Of a DNA stretch of 64,000 bases, positions 1 through 11,769 are shown piece after piece; position 1 is the stretch's first letter; the number at the start of each line of letters is the position of its first letter. The notes under the pieces were generated by a model. The model did not search any database, was not told the origin of the DNA, and saw only the letters and a program-made list of their open reading frames with translations. A program made the translations under genes and the position numbers. The stretch is from Amborella trichopoda. Taxonomy: Eukaryota; Streptophyta; Magnoliopsida; Amborellales; Amborellaceae. Where the stretch lies: positions 54,757-118,756 of the forward strand of contig NW_006498085.1 of NCBI RefSeq assembly GCF_000471905.2, in the 5' to 3' direction.

Positions 1-392
1 CTAGAATTGAAAGTGAGAAATGGAGAGACTTTGTCAACAACAAACCAATCTTGAGCCCTCTTCAAGGCCGAGGAAGGCCTAAACCAGACTATTCCACATT
101 AATGTGCTTGCTATTCTTTCTAAAATTTGTTAATCCCCCCATTATTGTGGAACCAAATTTTAACCATTGGAAGGGAAAGAAGGTTGAGAGTGTCGAGTTT
201 CCTTACCAAGATCTCCTATCTAAGGAGATGCACCCACACAGAGTTGTATCTCTTAAGGGAAACATTTGCGAGCACTTAAAAATGTGTTCCTGCTCTCTCA
301 GGAATGCTTTCTCATCTTCCTGGAACTCTTATAGCATAATGACACATCCCCTCTTCTATGTAACATAAAACCCCATCAAATAGGGACTATTG
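1..392. other. Unassigned left edge
   Basis: A 105-codon open frame (51-368, plus) shows no domain that I recognise and has no sign of splicing. If the WDR11-like gene continues leftwards, this stretch is intronic. No function is assigned. Confidence 0.3.
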
Positions 393-1378
393 TTAGGGTT
401 ATGCGGCCATTTAAAGGCCTTATGAGAGCATGTAAAACTACGACTATAGTGATATGGGAGCATGTAAAACTAAAGTGGGAGTACGGTCCAGCGGGACCAA
501 AGGATTATCATCCAGAAGGGCCGAAGTTGACAATATTGATGCCAGGATTCAAACTAGGCTTGAGGAGCTAGGCTGAGGTGAGTTCTAAAACCCTATGAGA
601 CCTGGTCATATAGCACAATCGAGAAGGGTTTGCAAGGTTAGCCCTTGATGAGGTTGGAGAGATGCCCAGGGTAGTTGGCAAAGGGACTTAATGACCCTTA
701 TGGGTGATTGGTAGGCCTAGAGGGACAAGGGCCAAATCATCATCATGATCATCACACTGCATGTACATATGATAGCCATATTGAGAAGTAGACACCATTG
801 AGGGTGTTATATTTATATGTGCAAGAGATAGCCCCCATGCACAAATTGCGATGAGTGTAACCTAGGCGTGTCCTTAGGGGGAAACCAGTAGTCCATAAAC
901 TAGGATTGTGTTCCCATCACCTATTGGCTAGCTTTAGTAGTCCAATCATGAACCCCTATGATGGAATGTGGGTCATGGGAACTACTGAGTCAATTTGCAA
1001 ATGTGAATGTGGGACAGTGTCTACTAGAAATAGAGTGCCTAAGGTGGCATGCCACTCCCTCTCTACTCTCATCTCTCTACTCTCATCTCTCTCTCTCACC
1101 CTCTCAAAGACTTAGAAAGAAAAAAAAGGGGCCACACCCCATAGAGTGCACAAAAGGGGGGCACGCCCCACATATAGTTGTGATCAAGAAAGGCCCCATG
1201 CCTTGGCACACATGCTCTCTTGTTTTAAGGGAAGGGATTAGCCAAAGCTTCCCATTTGCTGAGATTCAACTATAGATTAAGATCCCCAGCACCATCGATG
1301 GAGAACACTCGGTGTGAGGTGTACGAAGTCCTTGGGGGTAACTTAAGGCAAAGTATTTGGTAATTCTAATAGCCTCAT
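393..1378 (+). repeat. LTR-like dispersed repeat R1, copy a
   Basis: It starts TGTTAGGGTTATGCGGCC and resembles the start of the copy at 20053 (shared ATTTAAAGGCCTT and GAGAGCATGTAA). Both continue with matching 'aggtnagagagatgccnaggg' and 'gcatgtacanatga' segments. Its middle (about 900-1040) matches 8580-8740 (shared 'ccaatcatgancccctanatg', 'agatggagtgcc'-like ends) and, inverted, 11630-11760. It contains CT-rich and low-complexity stretches. It stops where the LINE's A-tail begins (about 1380). No open frame of known type is present. Its LTR nature is inferred from length and arrangement, not shown. Confidence 0.55.
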
Positions 1379-1646
1379 GTTTTTTTTTATAAGGGTTAAC
1401 TGTATTTCATTGAAAATTGAAAATAGAAAATACGAAGGTATTTAAAACCGACGATCCCTAAACAAGGGGACCCTCTTGGTCAGTTGTCAGCCTGCTCTAT
1501 TCCAAAAAATTAAGAGTGCAAGCGTTAAAGTTACAAGATGTACAATGACTTTACAACAAATAGGGTTATAAGTTGTCCCTTTGTACAAAAACTTCAATGG
1601 AAAAAGACAAAAAATGGCACAAAAATGGCCAACAGCAGCAGATCCT

Positions 1647-2147
1647 TTATCCTCCTGTGTCTTCAATGTGCGCTCTGGCCCCGTCCTTTGCTAGGAGGTC
1701 AGCCAAGTCATTTGACGTCCTCAAGGTATGCATCCATGAGACGTCCATATCCCTGCAAATGTTAGCAATCTCATCAAAAATGGGAGCAAGGTACCAAGGA
1801 GGAGGGGAACCCCCTGATGCCCAAGAAATAATGTTACCAGCGTCCCCTTCCACATTAAGCTTTTGTCCCCAAGAGGAGTTGAAGTTTTTCAGACCCAAGA
1901 GAAGGGCCATTGCTTCAGCATGTTGGGAATTTTGGATGCCTAAGTATTCAGAATAAGTGTACAGAATAGCCCCGCAGTGGTCCCTATACACTCCTCCAGC
2001 TCCTGCGTGACCTGGGTTATCAAAGGAGCATCCATCATAATTGAGTTTAATGGTATCATAGGTAGGCGGATGCCACGAGTGGGTTCGTTTGGCCTTGCAA
2101 GGACAGTGGCACATAATATTTCCCCAGTTGTGAAGAAAAGAAGTCAC
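1647..2147 (-). pseudogene. LINE ORF2 C-terminus: RNase H domain
   Basis: This 166-codon open frame carries a plant LINE type RNase H (RVT_3) domain. The catalytic acidic residues are visible: Asp in KLNYDGCSF, Glu in QHAEAMALLLGL, Asp in VEGDAGNIISW and the terminal Asp in SNDLADLLAKDGA. In the element it would degrade RNA in RNA-DNA hybrids during target-primed reverse transcription. It is separated from the upstream zf-RVT part by a frame change near 2150, so it is a fragment of the broken ORF2 and not a stand-alone gene. The domain itself looks well preserved, which suggests a moderately young insertion. Confidence 0.88.
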
Positions 2148-2155
2148 ATAGATTC

Positions 2156-2860
2156 CTACAAAGAGCCGGTGATTGGAAGCCCAAAAGTTACTAAGGACGC
2201 AACTTTATGGAATAGTGTTGCGCCTTCAGTAGCTTTTCCTTGGAAAATCCTAGAGTTCCTCTCATTCCAGATTGTCCAAATAGTAGCTGCCACCCCAGCT
2301 TTCCAAATAATTCTCCCTACCTTAGGCCAATGAAAGACTGGGTACATCCATAACAGTTCCTTTACTGTCGCTGGCAAGACCCAATGGACACCACAGCTGC
2401 AACAATTGCCCCCAAAGGCCGTAAGCCAGGTTGCAGTGGAGGAATAAGTGTGGGTTCGTTTCTTCTTCACAGAGGCAAAGGACACATCGGTTAGGAATTG
2501 GAATTCCCCTTTTTTGTAATTGATCCACCGTAAGGGTCCTTTGAGATCCTGCTATCCAGTTGAAGCACTTCACTTTGGGAGGAGCAATTGTGCTCCACAC
2601 TTATGATAACATCGAAGGAGGGTTGAGAGGGAAGGGGGGGGTGGTTGTATGAGTCATTTGTATATAGATGCCACTGTAAAAGACCCAGAGGGAGTGAGAG
2701 TCCATATCAACTGGTCCCTCCCATAGATGGGAACGAAAGAATTTTGAAGAGTAAGGGAAAGGGAGAGGAAATGTGAGATTTCCTCTTCTGAGAGATTTCT
2801 TCTAAAGGTAGGGTTCCACAGCCTTCGGTTTCCCACTACGGTCCTTGCAACAGCAACTGT
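2156..2860 (-). pseudogene. LINE ORF2: zf-RVT region
   Basis: Overlapping minus-strand frames encode the zinc-binding region that follows the reverse transcriptase in plant LINEs. The typical start WSTIAPPKVKCFNWIAG (about 2595-2545) is followed by CVLCLCEEETNPHLFLHC, a Cys/His cluster, and then WNERNSRIFQGK. The reading frame shifts at least twice between 2322 and 2600. The upstream stretch 2654-2836 (MGNRRLWNPTFRRNLSEEE) is the linker between RT thumb and zf-RVT found in this family. Confidence 0.82.
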
Positions 2861-2926
2861 TTCTTCTTTATTGGAGGCTAAGGCATAGAGGGAGGGGTAC
2901 TGTTCCGTAAAAGAGGTGTGACCAAA

Positions 2927-4210
2927 CTAGGTATCCTGCCAAAAACGCACTTTTGTGCCCTCCCTGGAATGAAGACGAATGAAAGACCTGAAAAGTGGGA
3001 GGGTAGAGGAAAAAGATTTCCACGCACCTGAGGACCTGCAGGTGTTAAGCTTCTCTGGCACCCATGTTCCTTCTGCAATCCTATACTTGTGATGCAATAC
3101 TTGAACCCAAAGGGAGCCTGTCTGGGTGCCTAGGTGCCACCACCATTTAGCTAAGAGGGCCTGGTTATGTTTTCTAAGCATCTTGATACTTAAGCCCCCT
3201 TGCTGCTTTGGAAGGCAGACTTTATCCCAAGAGATAAGGTGAAACTTTGATTGCTCCGCTTGGCCCGACCACAGAAAATTCCTTATTAGTTGTTCCAACC
3301 GGTTAGTCACAGAGGTTGGCATTTGGAATAGTGACATAAGGTAGATCAGAGTGTTGGCTAGAGTTGCCTTTATTAGGGTAATGCGACCTCCCTGAGAGAG
3401 ATATCTACCCTTCCAACCCACCAAGCGCCGGTCGACCTTGTCAATAACATGAGACCAATGCCTGTGTTTGGGTTTACCGAGACCTAGGGGCAGGCCGAGA
3501 TAAACAGTGGGAAGTTCGTCAACTTTACAATTCCAATTCAGGATCAAATCCTTTATTCCAGCAATGGAAATGTGTACCGCCATTATGGTAGATTTTTCCA
3601 AATTAACTTTAAAGCTTGTGGCCTCTTGGAAGCACTTGAGATACAATCTGAAGTTTTCAACTTCTTATGGGGAGGCGTCTAGGAAAACTAGTGTATCATT
3701 TGCGTATTGCAGATGAGACACTATAGGTCCTCTACGAGAGGTTTGGAAGCCTGAGAGTAAGCCAGCATGGAAGAGGCGAGAAATAGAACGGCTAAAGACC
3801 TCAACCGTAATAGTGAAGAGGAAGGGGGAGAGTCAGTCCCCTTGACATAAACCCCTAGTTGAAGGGAAGAAACCTTTGGGGGAACCATTGATAATAATGG
3901 AGAAGAAAGGGTTTGAGAGACGCCCTCTGATCCATTTCCGCCATCGGTCTCTAAAACCCATTCTTCTCATGGTTTCATCCAGGAGAGCCCAATCTACATG
4001 ATCGTAGGCTTTCTCCCAATCAATTTTGAAAATGAGGCCTGATTTTTTTGCCAGAAACCTGGAGTGAATGCACTGATGGGCTATTAACGCTCCATCTAAG
4101 ATTTGTCTATCTTTGATAAAGGCTGATTCGGATTGGGAAATGATGGAAGAGAGGACCTTCTGTAGCCATGTAGCCAAAACTTTGGCCAAGATTTTGCAGG
4201 AGTAGTTCAA
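2927..4210 (-). pseudogene. LINE ORF2: reverse transcriptase domain
   Basis: Two open frames (3833-4210 and 2927-3646) plus the stretch between them encode the RT. The first catalytic Asp sits in LIFKIDWEKAYDHVDW. Further on the frame reads GLCQGD then a stop where the family has GDPLSP (about 3838). The central metal-binding motif, translated from about 3700-3740, reads QYANDTLVF, so the usual second Asp of F/YADD is Asn. Downstream NLEKSTIMAV, YLGLPLG and GRITLIKATLANTLIYLMSLF are typical RT palm and thumb motifs. The stop and the ADD-to-AND change each make the enzyme non-functional. Confidence 0.9.
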
Positions 4211-4908
4211 AAGACTAATTGGACGAAAGTCCTTGAGCTCCTCGACCCCTTCGACCTTAGGTACCAGAGTGATAAAAGTAGCATTAATGGCCTTATGCAG
4301 AATTCCCCTGTGGAAGAATTCCGCAAAGAACTCAATAGGTCAGAGCGAAAAGTCTCCCAGAATAATTTAAATGGGGCTATAGGAAAACCATCGAGTCTTG
4401 GGGCTTTGTCTTTAGGTAAATCATTAATGGCTTTAAAAATCTCGTCTTCCAGGAATGGACACTCAAGCCCAAGGGCCTGAGCCTCCGTTAGGGTCATAAA
4501 GTCAAGGTCCATCATTGCAAGTCGGGGAGCGACCGGGGTAGTATAAAGGGTTTGGAAATAAGAAAGAAAAGCTTGTTCTATGGCAGCAGGCTGGACCAGG
4601 TACGAGTTATTCACTTTGATGGTGGAGATGGAGTTGTCACTCCTACTGCAATTCGCTATCCGGTGGAAGAACTGGGTGTTGAGATCTCCTGTTTTTAGCC
4701 ACTTAACTCTAGATCTCTGGTACGAATAAAGTTCCTCTTTTTTTAGTGTGGAGAGGTATTTTGCCTTCAGTTGGCTCTTAGACTCAAATTCTGCTTCTGT
4801 TAGAGGTCTAGATTCCTCAGCCCGCTCAATAGCTTGGATAGAGGCCCTCGTTTGAGAAAAATTCCCTGGCAAGGATTTCCTCCAAGTCCTCAACGCAGCT
4901 TTCAGCAT
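4207..4908 (-). pseudogene. LINE ORF2: EN-RT linker and RT N-terminus
   Basis: This 233-codon frame contains the linker WLKTGDLNTQFFHRIANCSRSDNSI and the RT entry region KAINDLPKDKAPRLDGFPIAPFKLFW (quoted here in two overlapping short views: the DLPKDKAPRLDGFP core is the family's 'K-aPGpDGf' motif). The family's PGPDG has become PRLDG. The C-terminal part runs out of frame at about 4250, where a frameshift separates it from the next RT segment. It belongs to the same broken ORF2. Confidence 0.85.
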
Positions 4909-4968
4909 TTAGATTTTAGTTTGAAGACAAAAACCTGCCCTACCCGAGACCTGACTAGAAAAAGAATT

Positions 4969-5749
4969 TCACCAGGCCAGGATTAGGGTAAGGAGGGATT
5001 TCTCTTCAAGCCAGGCTAGTTCAAATCGAAAGGGTGTTGGGCCTCTACAAAGAGCTTGGGTGTCGAGAAGAATGGGGCAGTAGTCAGAAGTGACTTTAGG
5101 CAAGGCCAGAGCATGAGATCCCGAGAAAGTTTCCTCCCAGCCCGCAGAGAAGAGGAATCTATCAAGCTTAGACAGAGAGGGTTGTCGAGAGTGGTTAGAC
5201 CAGGTGAATCTGCACCCTTGTAGAGGTATATCAAGAAGGTCATGCTGAGAGAAGAAATCCGAAAAATCAATCATTCCTTGTGAATGGAAGGGTAGAATTT
5301 CTCTCAAAGGACCATCTGGTAATGTTAAAGTCACCACCTAAACACCATATAGGATGAGGGAGGGAGGCGACCAAAGCTAATTCAGACCAAAGACGAGGAT
5401 GAAGAGCGGCTGAGCAAGGGCCATAATGGCAGAAAATTTCCATTGTAGGTCGTCAGAGATGCGAGACAGGAGAAGAAAGACCAAGAAGTCCCCTACAAGG
5501 ATGAGATGAGGGAATGTTCCAAGGGGTTCCAAATTACCCAGATCCCTCCTGACGCACCCAAGGTAGGTAGCGCTACCCATTGGCAAGGTTTCCTACCCAA
5601 ACCTAACGAACAGGAGAAAGGGAAGGCTTGGGGAGTTTGGTTTCAGAGAGAGCTAGGATAGCCGGGAGATATCTTAGGGTTAAATCCTTAACTACGTTCC
5701 TCTTTGCAGAGTGGCCCAGTCCTCTTACGTTCCAAGACAAAATCTTCAT
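4969..5749 (-). pseudogene. LINE ORF2: AP-like endonuclease
   Basis: The likely ORF2 start is the ATG at 5749-5747, giving MKILSWNVRGLGHSAKR, the standard opening of plant LINE APE endonucleases, followed by ILALSETKL with the catalytic Glu. The next segments (5586-5377, then 5337-4969) are in different frames. The last reads DFFSQHDLLDIPLQGCRFTWSNH and LSKLDRFLFSAGW, both typical of the C-terminal half of this domain. It nicks target DNA to prime reverse transcription. The multiple frame breaks show inactivation. Confidence 0.85.
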
Positions 5750-5759
5750 TTTTTGGGGT

Positions 5760-7404
5760 AGAGAAGAGAGGAAGAGGACAATCTAAGCAATCTCCTTAAT
5801 GGGGAGGAGGTTGCAAGGAGGATGAGGTTAGGAGAGGACCATTGTAGGAGACAGAAGAAAACAATTTAAGTAGTTCTCTTTGCCCTCTACTTCTCACCTT
5901 GAGACAACTCTCAGCGTCTACTTGAAGGAAACGATGCACTGGGCCTTCCAGGCCATCATGTTGAAAGCCCATGAGACGGTAGATTTCATTCATTCTGGAT
6001 CTCTCATTGTCAGTCCCTTCCCCGTCGACCACCTTGGCACCGTCCTCGGCCGAAGGGGGAGAGAAGGGAGAATCCAGTTCCTGAAATTGCTCCTGAGATA
6101 GGGGAAATCCATCCCCGTCGACCTTCTATGTGCCAGTAAAAGAGAGGGGAGAGAAAGACTCCACTTCTACCGTAGAAGAAACCGGGGGTTGGGGGCTCCT
6201 AAGGAACAGAAGGGTAAAGATCCAGAGGCAGAGGGGAGAGATTCAACAACAGGAAAAGAGGAGGAGAGGGGCGGGCAAAAAGAGACAAAAGAGAAAAGAA
6301 AGGAAGTAGGGCCCAGGGTGCCCGAGGCCGAGAGAAAAGGAGAAGAAGCCGAGCGAGTGGCCGCCAAAGGAGGTTGAGAGACAAGTAACAGAGACAAGGG
6401 CAGCAAGGGCGGAAGGGACAAAGGGTAGAAAGGAGCGGGGAAAGCAGAAAGAGGGGGGACCAGAGGATAAAGAGGAACCGAGGCTCGGGGAGAGGGAAAG
6501 TAAGGGAAAAAATGGTAGGATTCAATTTGGACCCAAGTGCAGGTAATCTAAGGGTAGAGAGGACAAGGGTGGAAGGAAGGGACCTAACCCTGTTGAGACA
6601 AACCGAGTAAGGGGCGGGAGAGGGAAGACTAAGCAGAGAAGGAGAAAAGTGACGGAGGTCAGAAAAGGGCAAGGTGGAAAAAAAGGGGAGGGGTCATCCA
6701 TGAGTGAGGAAAGTGGAAGGTGGCCAAACGTAACAGAAGTCTGAGGGAGAGGAGGAAAGGAGGGAGGGACTCGAGGGAGAGAGTCAGCGAGAGAGGTAGC
6801 AGCCAAAGGGAAAGAGAGACGGGGATGAGGAGGGAGAGAAGGACAATGGGGGGGAGCAGGAACAGACATGTGGGACAAGGGAAAAAAGGAAGGCGGCGAT
6901 GAAGGGACAAGGGAGGGGAGAGAGGAAGATGTGGACGTCAAAGATGGGTTGCACCTATCAACAAGATCCAGATGGCAGAGAGAAGGCGCAGCAACAGTCA
7001 GAGCGTCCGGAGAGGGTGAAGCAAGCGGCAAGGGGGATCGAGGAGGGGGATCTGACTCGACACCTGTGCAGAGTGGGACGCCTCCAGGCTAGCCAAGTGG
7101 GAAGGAGGAAGGGAGGATGGCATGGAGGGTTGCAACGGCTCGTCAACGGAGGCACCCGCTGGCAACACGTCGAAGGAGAAAGTCGGCGCTAAAGGCAACA
7201 TGTCCAACGACTAGCACAGGGGCCCAGAAGAATTAAATGCGGCACCATTGGTGGAGAGTGGGGCACAGCGCACAGTGGAGAACGGGCCGGTAGAAGATGG
7301 GCCGGCAGAAGCAAAATGGCCCACAGGAACAGGGGCATAGTCGGTGCTGGGCTCCTTACCGAGCCTGCGCTGTGTAGCAGAAGCGTGAACCTTATCAGGC
7401 CTGG
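5760..7404 (-). other. LINE ORF1 C-terminal and spacer region
   Basis: It lies between the ORF2 start and the DUF4283 domain on the minus strand and is strongly Pro/Ser/Leu-rich in several overlapping frames (for example 6522-7031). This matches the low-complexity C-terminus of plant LINE ORF1 proteins. The many plus-strand frames here are antisense shadows. No separate gene is supported. Confidence 0.6.
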
Positions 7405-8484
7405 TCAAAGGACCCAAAGAATCGCTGTCCGGCCCAATCTTGGTTGGAGTCGAAGAGAGCTTAGGGTAGCAAAGGTCAGGCCCTTTGATTGGCCCGAAAG
7501 AAAGAACCTTGCTTTGATCGAGCCAAGTGATTTTAGTGGCTCGGGCCTGGGTTGAGGGAAGGGGCGCAATCTGCAGTGGGGGCGCCTCTTCGAGTGGCAG
7601 TTCTTACAAGAGATAACAGTCCAGGAAGTGGAGGAAGAAGGAACAGAAGGCTGAGAGGAAAGATAGAAGGAAGGGGAGGGGGGAGAAGCTTCAGACCACG
7701 AAAGGAAAACCTGGAAAAAATAGTTGCTGACTTCCATCCAAATGAAGGAAGGGATGAGGCTGGTATCCAGAACCTCCACGAGCAGAGGCATGGAAACAAG
7801 CAGAAGGGTCTCTAGAGATTTCCAATGGATCGTGACGAGATCACCGCAAACCTCCGCCACTTTCCTGAAGGTAGCGGAGGACCACACGTGAAAGGGAATA
7901 CGCTCTAAGGTAAGCCATATGCGCTGCTTCTTGAAAGACCCTTCTAAGGGAGACCACGGTCTAAGGTTGCATGAAGCCCCTTTGAAAACAGAGGATTGGA
8001 AAGCCTCCAAAACGTGCTTAGCCATGGCAGAGGAGGGAAAGGAGAAGAGGTATTGGCCTCCAAAGATTCCACTGCAAGTGAGACTAGGCTCCCCCCATGA
8101 GCTCTACACCCATTTTTCAATCCCCCCTGAAGTCGTCTCGCCTGGGCTGGAACGAGGCAACTAAGCAGGCAAAAGGCTTTTGAGCGCGTAGGTTAGCCTC
8201 CTCCAAGGACGCTGAAATGATACAAGGAAGGAAAGAAGAAGGGGCAGCGACCTTGACAGACGAGGAAGAAGAAGAAGAGGGTGGAGGGTGATTATAGGCC
8301 GCAGCAACCACCTGAGAGTAGGAAGGCTTATGCGGATACTCAGCCGCAGAGGGAGGGGAAACATCAGAACTAGAGGAGGAAGAGATGGCAGAATGCCGAG
8401 AAACACGATGGGCCGAAAGAACAGATTTGGTAGGAGGGTGCAAGAGAATTGCAATAGTGTGCAAGAGAAAATCTTAGGTTGCAT
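7405..8484 (-). pseudogene. LINE ORF1 (DUF4283 gag-like) remnant
   Basis: The N-terminal part (8464-8117) is Ser/Pro-rich and ends with a stop near 8117. The next frame (8025-7405) carries a DUF4283-like domain: WSPLEGSFKKQRIWLTLERI and PFHVWSSATFRKVAEVCGDL correspond to the family's 'W-l-gLP-hlw-...-ig-.-G' core. ORF1 proteins of plant LINEs bind the element RNA. A Cys/His-containing segment downstream (VISCKNCHSKRRPHC, about 7600) may be the remains of the zinc knuckle. The stop between the two parts and further breaks after 7405 mean the gene is dead. Confidence 0.75.
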
Positions 8485-8559
8485 TGAGTTTATTCTTGTA
8501 AATTAAAGCTATTGATATAAGTAATCTAGCCAATAATGCAGAAGAAAGAATGAATAATT

Positions 8560-10240
8560 TTAACCTGTATATACCATGTGCTTCCATTATTTACTAGCCA
8601 ACTTTGACAAGCCAATCATGAGCCCCTACATGAAACTATAGGTCATGGGGTCTGATTGGGTTGGTTTGAGAAGATAGTTGAGGATCACAGTAACTAGGAT
8701 TCATTGGTACCAAGATGGAGTGCCCTAACAGTCACTTATCTTGATCCATTGATACCAATGCACTTCTAGGATTTTTTTTTTTTGTATAATAAATGATTTT
8801 GTAAATTTTTGGAATTTTTTTAGAATTTTCAAAATTAATTGCAGCAAAAAAAAGAACCCTTAAAACGTTATTTCTAAAATCCTAGAATTGTGGAGGGCTG
8901 GAATGGTACATATGGGGGCCCATGGATCCTACTCACATGTGTGCCATCAACCACATGGTTGCCCACACCTCCCCCCCCCCTCCCATCTTCTTTTGTTTCT
9001 TATTTTATTTTGCAAAGGTTTTTGGTTGATTAGAAAAAACTTTGAAAGGATTTTATGTCTTATTTTGTGAGTTATTTGAAAATATTATTTGTATCTTTGA
9101 CCAAATCTTTTTATTTCTGATTTCCTAAAATTTCGTAAGAGATAAAAGAAATTCTAGAATATTATTTTAAGATTGGTCTTATCCTAGTTTGACTAAAAGT
9201 GGACATAGGTCAAAGAGTCAAGAGATAAGGTTCCTAAATTCCTCCTTAAACCATGATGGTTGATTCATGGGATGGATGGCTCAGATTTAATTATCTTTCA
9301 CGTCATAGATTTCCTAAAATCTGATTCGTCATGATGAGTCACAATTGGATAGGCATACATAAGGCACTTGATGCCTATATGAGAGAACCCCCCCCCCCCC
9401 CCCCCTAACCTTCTACACATTATTTTCTAGCCTCTCTCTACTCCCTCTCCTCCGCGCCCCACTTTCTCTCTTGTTCTCCCTTCTCTCTCTAGACCGGGTG
9501 GCACGTGCCACCCTACAAACCCTAAGGGGGTGGTGCGCACCAATTAGGGCTTATAAAGGACGGCACGCCCAACACTAAGAAAAAGGGATGTGAGTTGTGG
9601 CATATGCCCTAAGAACTCCAAAGGGTTATAGAAATTCCTAGATCTAGTCTATGATCTCATAAAACCCTACATTTGTGAGGCTCCTGGCTCAGAAAAATCA
9701 GAAAGGCCAATAGGACCGTAGTGCGCCATCAGTCAGGAAATTAGGTATGAGGAGTACTAAGTCCTATGGGGTTGACCTCAAGCAAATTCGAGTAAGTTTT
9801 ACTGGCTGTTTGCTTTTACTTTTCAGTCATAATTGCTTCTTATTTGAATTTCCAAGAACATTATTTGTACTAAAATTGTTAGAGGAAGTTTATGTTTCAT
9901 ACCTAGATTGTGTCTATATTTTTTAGCAAGTAAAAGCCAAGATCCTAGGTTGTATTTAGGGTTTTATTTCTTGTTCAAAGCAATATATTGTGGCACTCAG
10001 TTTAATTCAAATTCATTAATAAAAGAAAAAGGCAAAATTTTTTTATTTTTCTCCCTTAAATTCCATAAAGCCACTTATTTCATAAACCATATGATGCTAT
10101 TTTAAGTACACGCATAAGCAAATGTGTGCGTGAGGTTTTCCTAGGTGGTCCCAACTAAATAACTTCTAGCGACTCCCGATTCTCTGCTCTCGCTTCGCTT
10201 CTACACTGCTTTATGAAAAAAGTGGCAATATAGAATTCCA
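8560..10240 (+). repeat. LTR-like dispersed repeat R1, copy b
   Basis: The segment order is shared with the copies at 10260-11760 (inverted) and 20480-21380. It includes 'ccaatcatgagcccctac' (8612), 'gatggatggctcagatttaatt' (9270), a CT-rich and 'ggtggc' stretch (9425-9545) and 'tgcgccatcagtc' followed by 'actaagtccta' (9720-9770). The end (10140-10200), with 'cttctagcgactcccgattct', resembles the LTR/leader junction of plant Ty3 elements. A poly-C run sits at 9390-9407. No coding domain is seen. Confidence 0.55.
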
Positions 10241-10259
10241 GGCAGCAAAGTCAAAAATT

Positions 10260-11760
10260 TCTTTCTTTTCTTTTATTAATTGCTGAAAATTCTGGTTACA
10301 GGTGCCACACAATTACAGCAAAATAGGGCTACTACAATCTAGGATCTTAACAACTTACTGCAAAAATAAACTTTATTAAAAAACTGAATAAAATTTAACA
10401 ACTTTAGGAAATAAATAAACAAGAACTACATAAATAAATAAACAAGAACTGCAATAAATACAATCAAAATAAATAAGGGAAGACTTACTCACTTTTGCCT
10501 AGGGTTACCCCCTAAGGGCTTAGCACACCCCACATCCGATCACCTAACCGATGGCGCACTTGATTTTGAGCACTGCTAAATCCTCAAATGTGGACCTAGG
10601 GAAGCACCTTTGAGACTCCCTTTCTGAAACTATGGGGCTGAGAGCATGGGACAATTAGGGTTTCATAAGAACCTTATTTAGCCTTGGGGCATGCCAAGAT
10701 GGCACCTCCCCTAAGAATCAAAAAACTAGGGTTGGGTGTGCCCCTCTTCTTGACCCTCTTTTGAGGTGTGTACCACCCCAAACTCGTATGGGGGGTGGGT
10801 GCCACCTTCTTACAAGAAGAAGGTGAGGAGCTAGAGAGAGAGGTAGCGTGGAGTGGAGAGGAGATACATAGATAGAGAGAGAGAGAGAGAGATCAGATGT
10901 GTAGAGAATGAGGGAGGTCCTCTTATTTATAGGCCTCAAGGGCCCTAGGGAGTCCAAGTTAGATTAGGATTCAGCAATATCCAAAATATTTAGGTAATCT
11001 ATGGGGTGAGAGAGAAGATTTAATCCGAGCCATTCATCTCTAAGATCAGCTATCATGATCTAGAATGAATCTTTAGGAACCTTATCCCTTGATACTTGAC
11101 CCATATCCACTTCTAAAATAATTTAGATTTTGTTTCATCATAATCGTATCCTCTAGAACATTCTATAGTAACAAAATAATGGTAAAAAACTAGATCCCCT
11201 TAAATCTCTCACAAAATATTTTCTTTGATGAAATACTTTAATATTTTAATCATAATTACAAAATCAACTGCCAAAAAATTTGGGGTGTCACAATTAATGG
11301 GACGTGTGCCCCTAGTGGGCTCCACATGACACCCCCATGTGGGGCCGACATGTGTGGGGCTAAGCCCATAGCCCTCCACATGCATCCCACCAATAAAAGT
11401 TATAATACCTAAAATATCTTGTTATTTAAAAACTCTAGAAATACCCTTTCAGGGTTTTTACACATTTAAAATTCTAAAAATATCCAAAATTCACAGTAAC
11501 ACATTTTTAGTTGAAATCAATGTTTCTGGAGTTCCACAAAAATTCCAAAACACACAAAAATACAACTTAGAAATGGATAGGTACCTTATGGGTCAAAAAC
11601 AAGTGAAATCAAAGCACTCTACCTGTGCCAGGATAGGTACCCATGACCCACAATCAAGTGTAGGGGCTCATGATTGGCCCGTTAAAGTTAGTCAATCAAC
11701 AATGGAACCACAGTCCCACCATGTGGATTACAGGTTTCCCCCCAAAGAGCAAGTCAAATG
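10260..11760 (-). repeat. LTR-like dispersed repeat R1, copy c (inverted)
   Basis: Its reverse complement follows copy b segment by segment: 'cgatggcgcac' at 10549 (inverse of the 'tgcgccatcag' block), 'gatttaatccgagccattcatc' at 11013 (inverse of 'gatggatggctcagatttaat') and 'ctcatgattggc' at 11667. It contains a (GA)n tract at 10873-10893. With copy b it forms a diverged head-to-head pair spanning about 3.2 kb, with its centre near 10250. No open frame of known type is present. Confidence 0.55.
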
Positions 11761-11769
11761 CACACATAG

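Larger units (their letters stand above)
1380..8484 (-). mobile_element. Nearly full-length, inactivated plant L1-type LINE
   Basis: Read on the minus strand the order is ORF1 (Ser/Pro-rich N-terminus, DUF4283-like gag domain), then ORF2 with an APE-type endonuclease, reverse transcriptase, zf-RVT and RNase H, then an A-rich tail at about 1380-1390. This is the order of plant L1 elements that carry RNase H. Both ORFs are broken by stops and frameshifts, so the copy cannot be autonomous. Low-coordinate flank (to 1378) and high-coordinate flank (from about 8560) are both R1-type repeat. I could not find a target-site duplication, so the outer ends are approximate, especially the 5' end near 8484. 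Confidence 0.9.

Noticed and set aside
6189..8164. Many plus-strand frames rich in Glu, Arg and Gly
   Set aside because: Antisense to the Pro/Ser-rich ORF1 region of the LINE.
1380..8490. Target-site duplication for the LINE
   Set aside because: The sequence beside the A-tail ('aatagcctcatg') was not found near the 5' end; the 5' end is either truncated or undefined.
11281..11292. TGTGACACCCC on the minus strand as an LTR start
   Set aside because: Similarity between repeat copies b and c continues beyond it on both sides, so it is not the element boundary.
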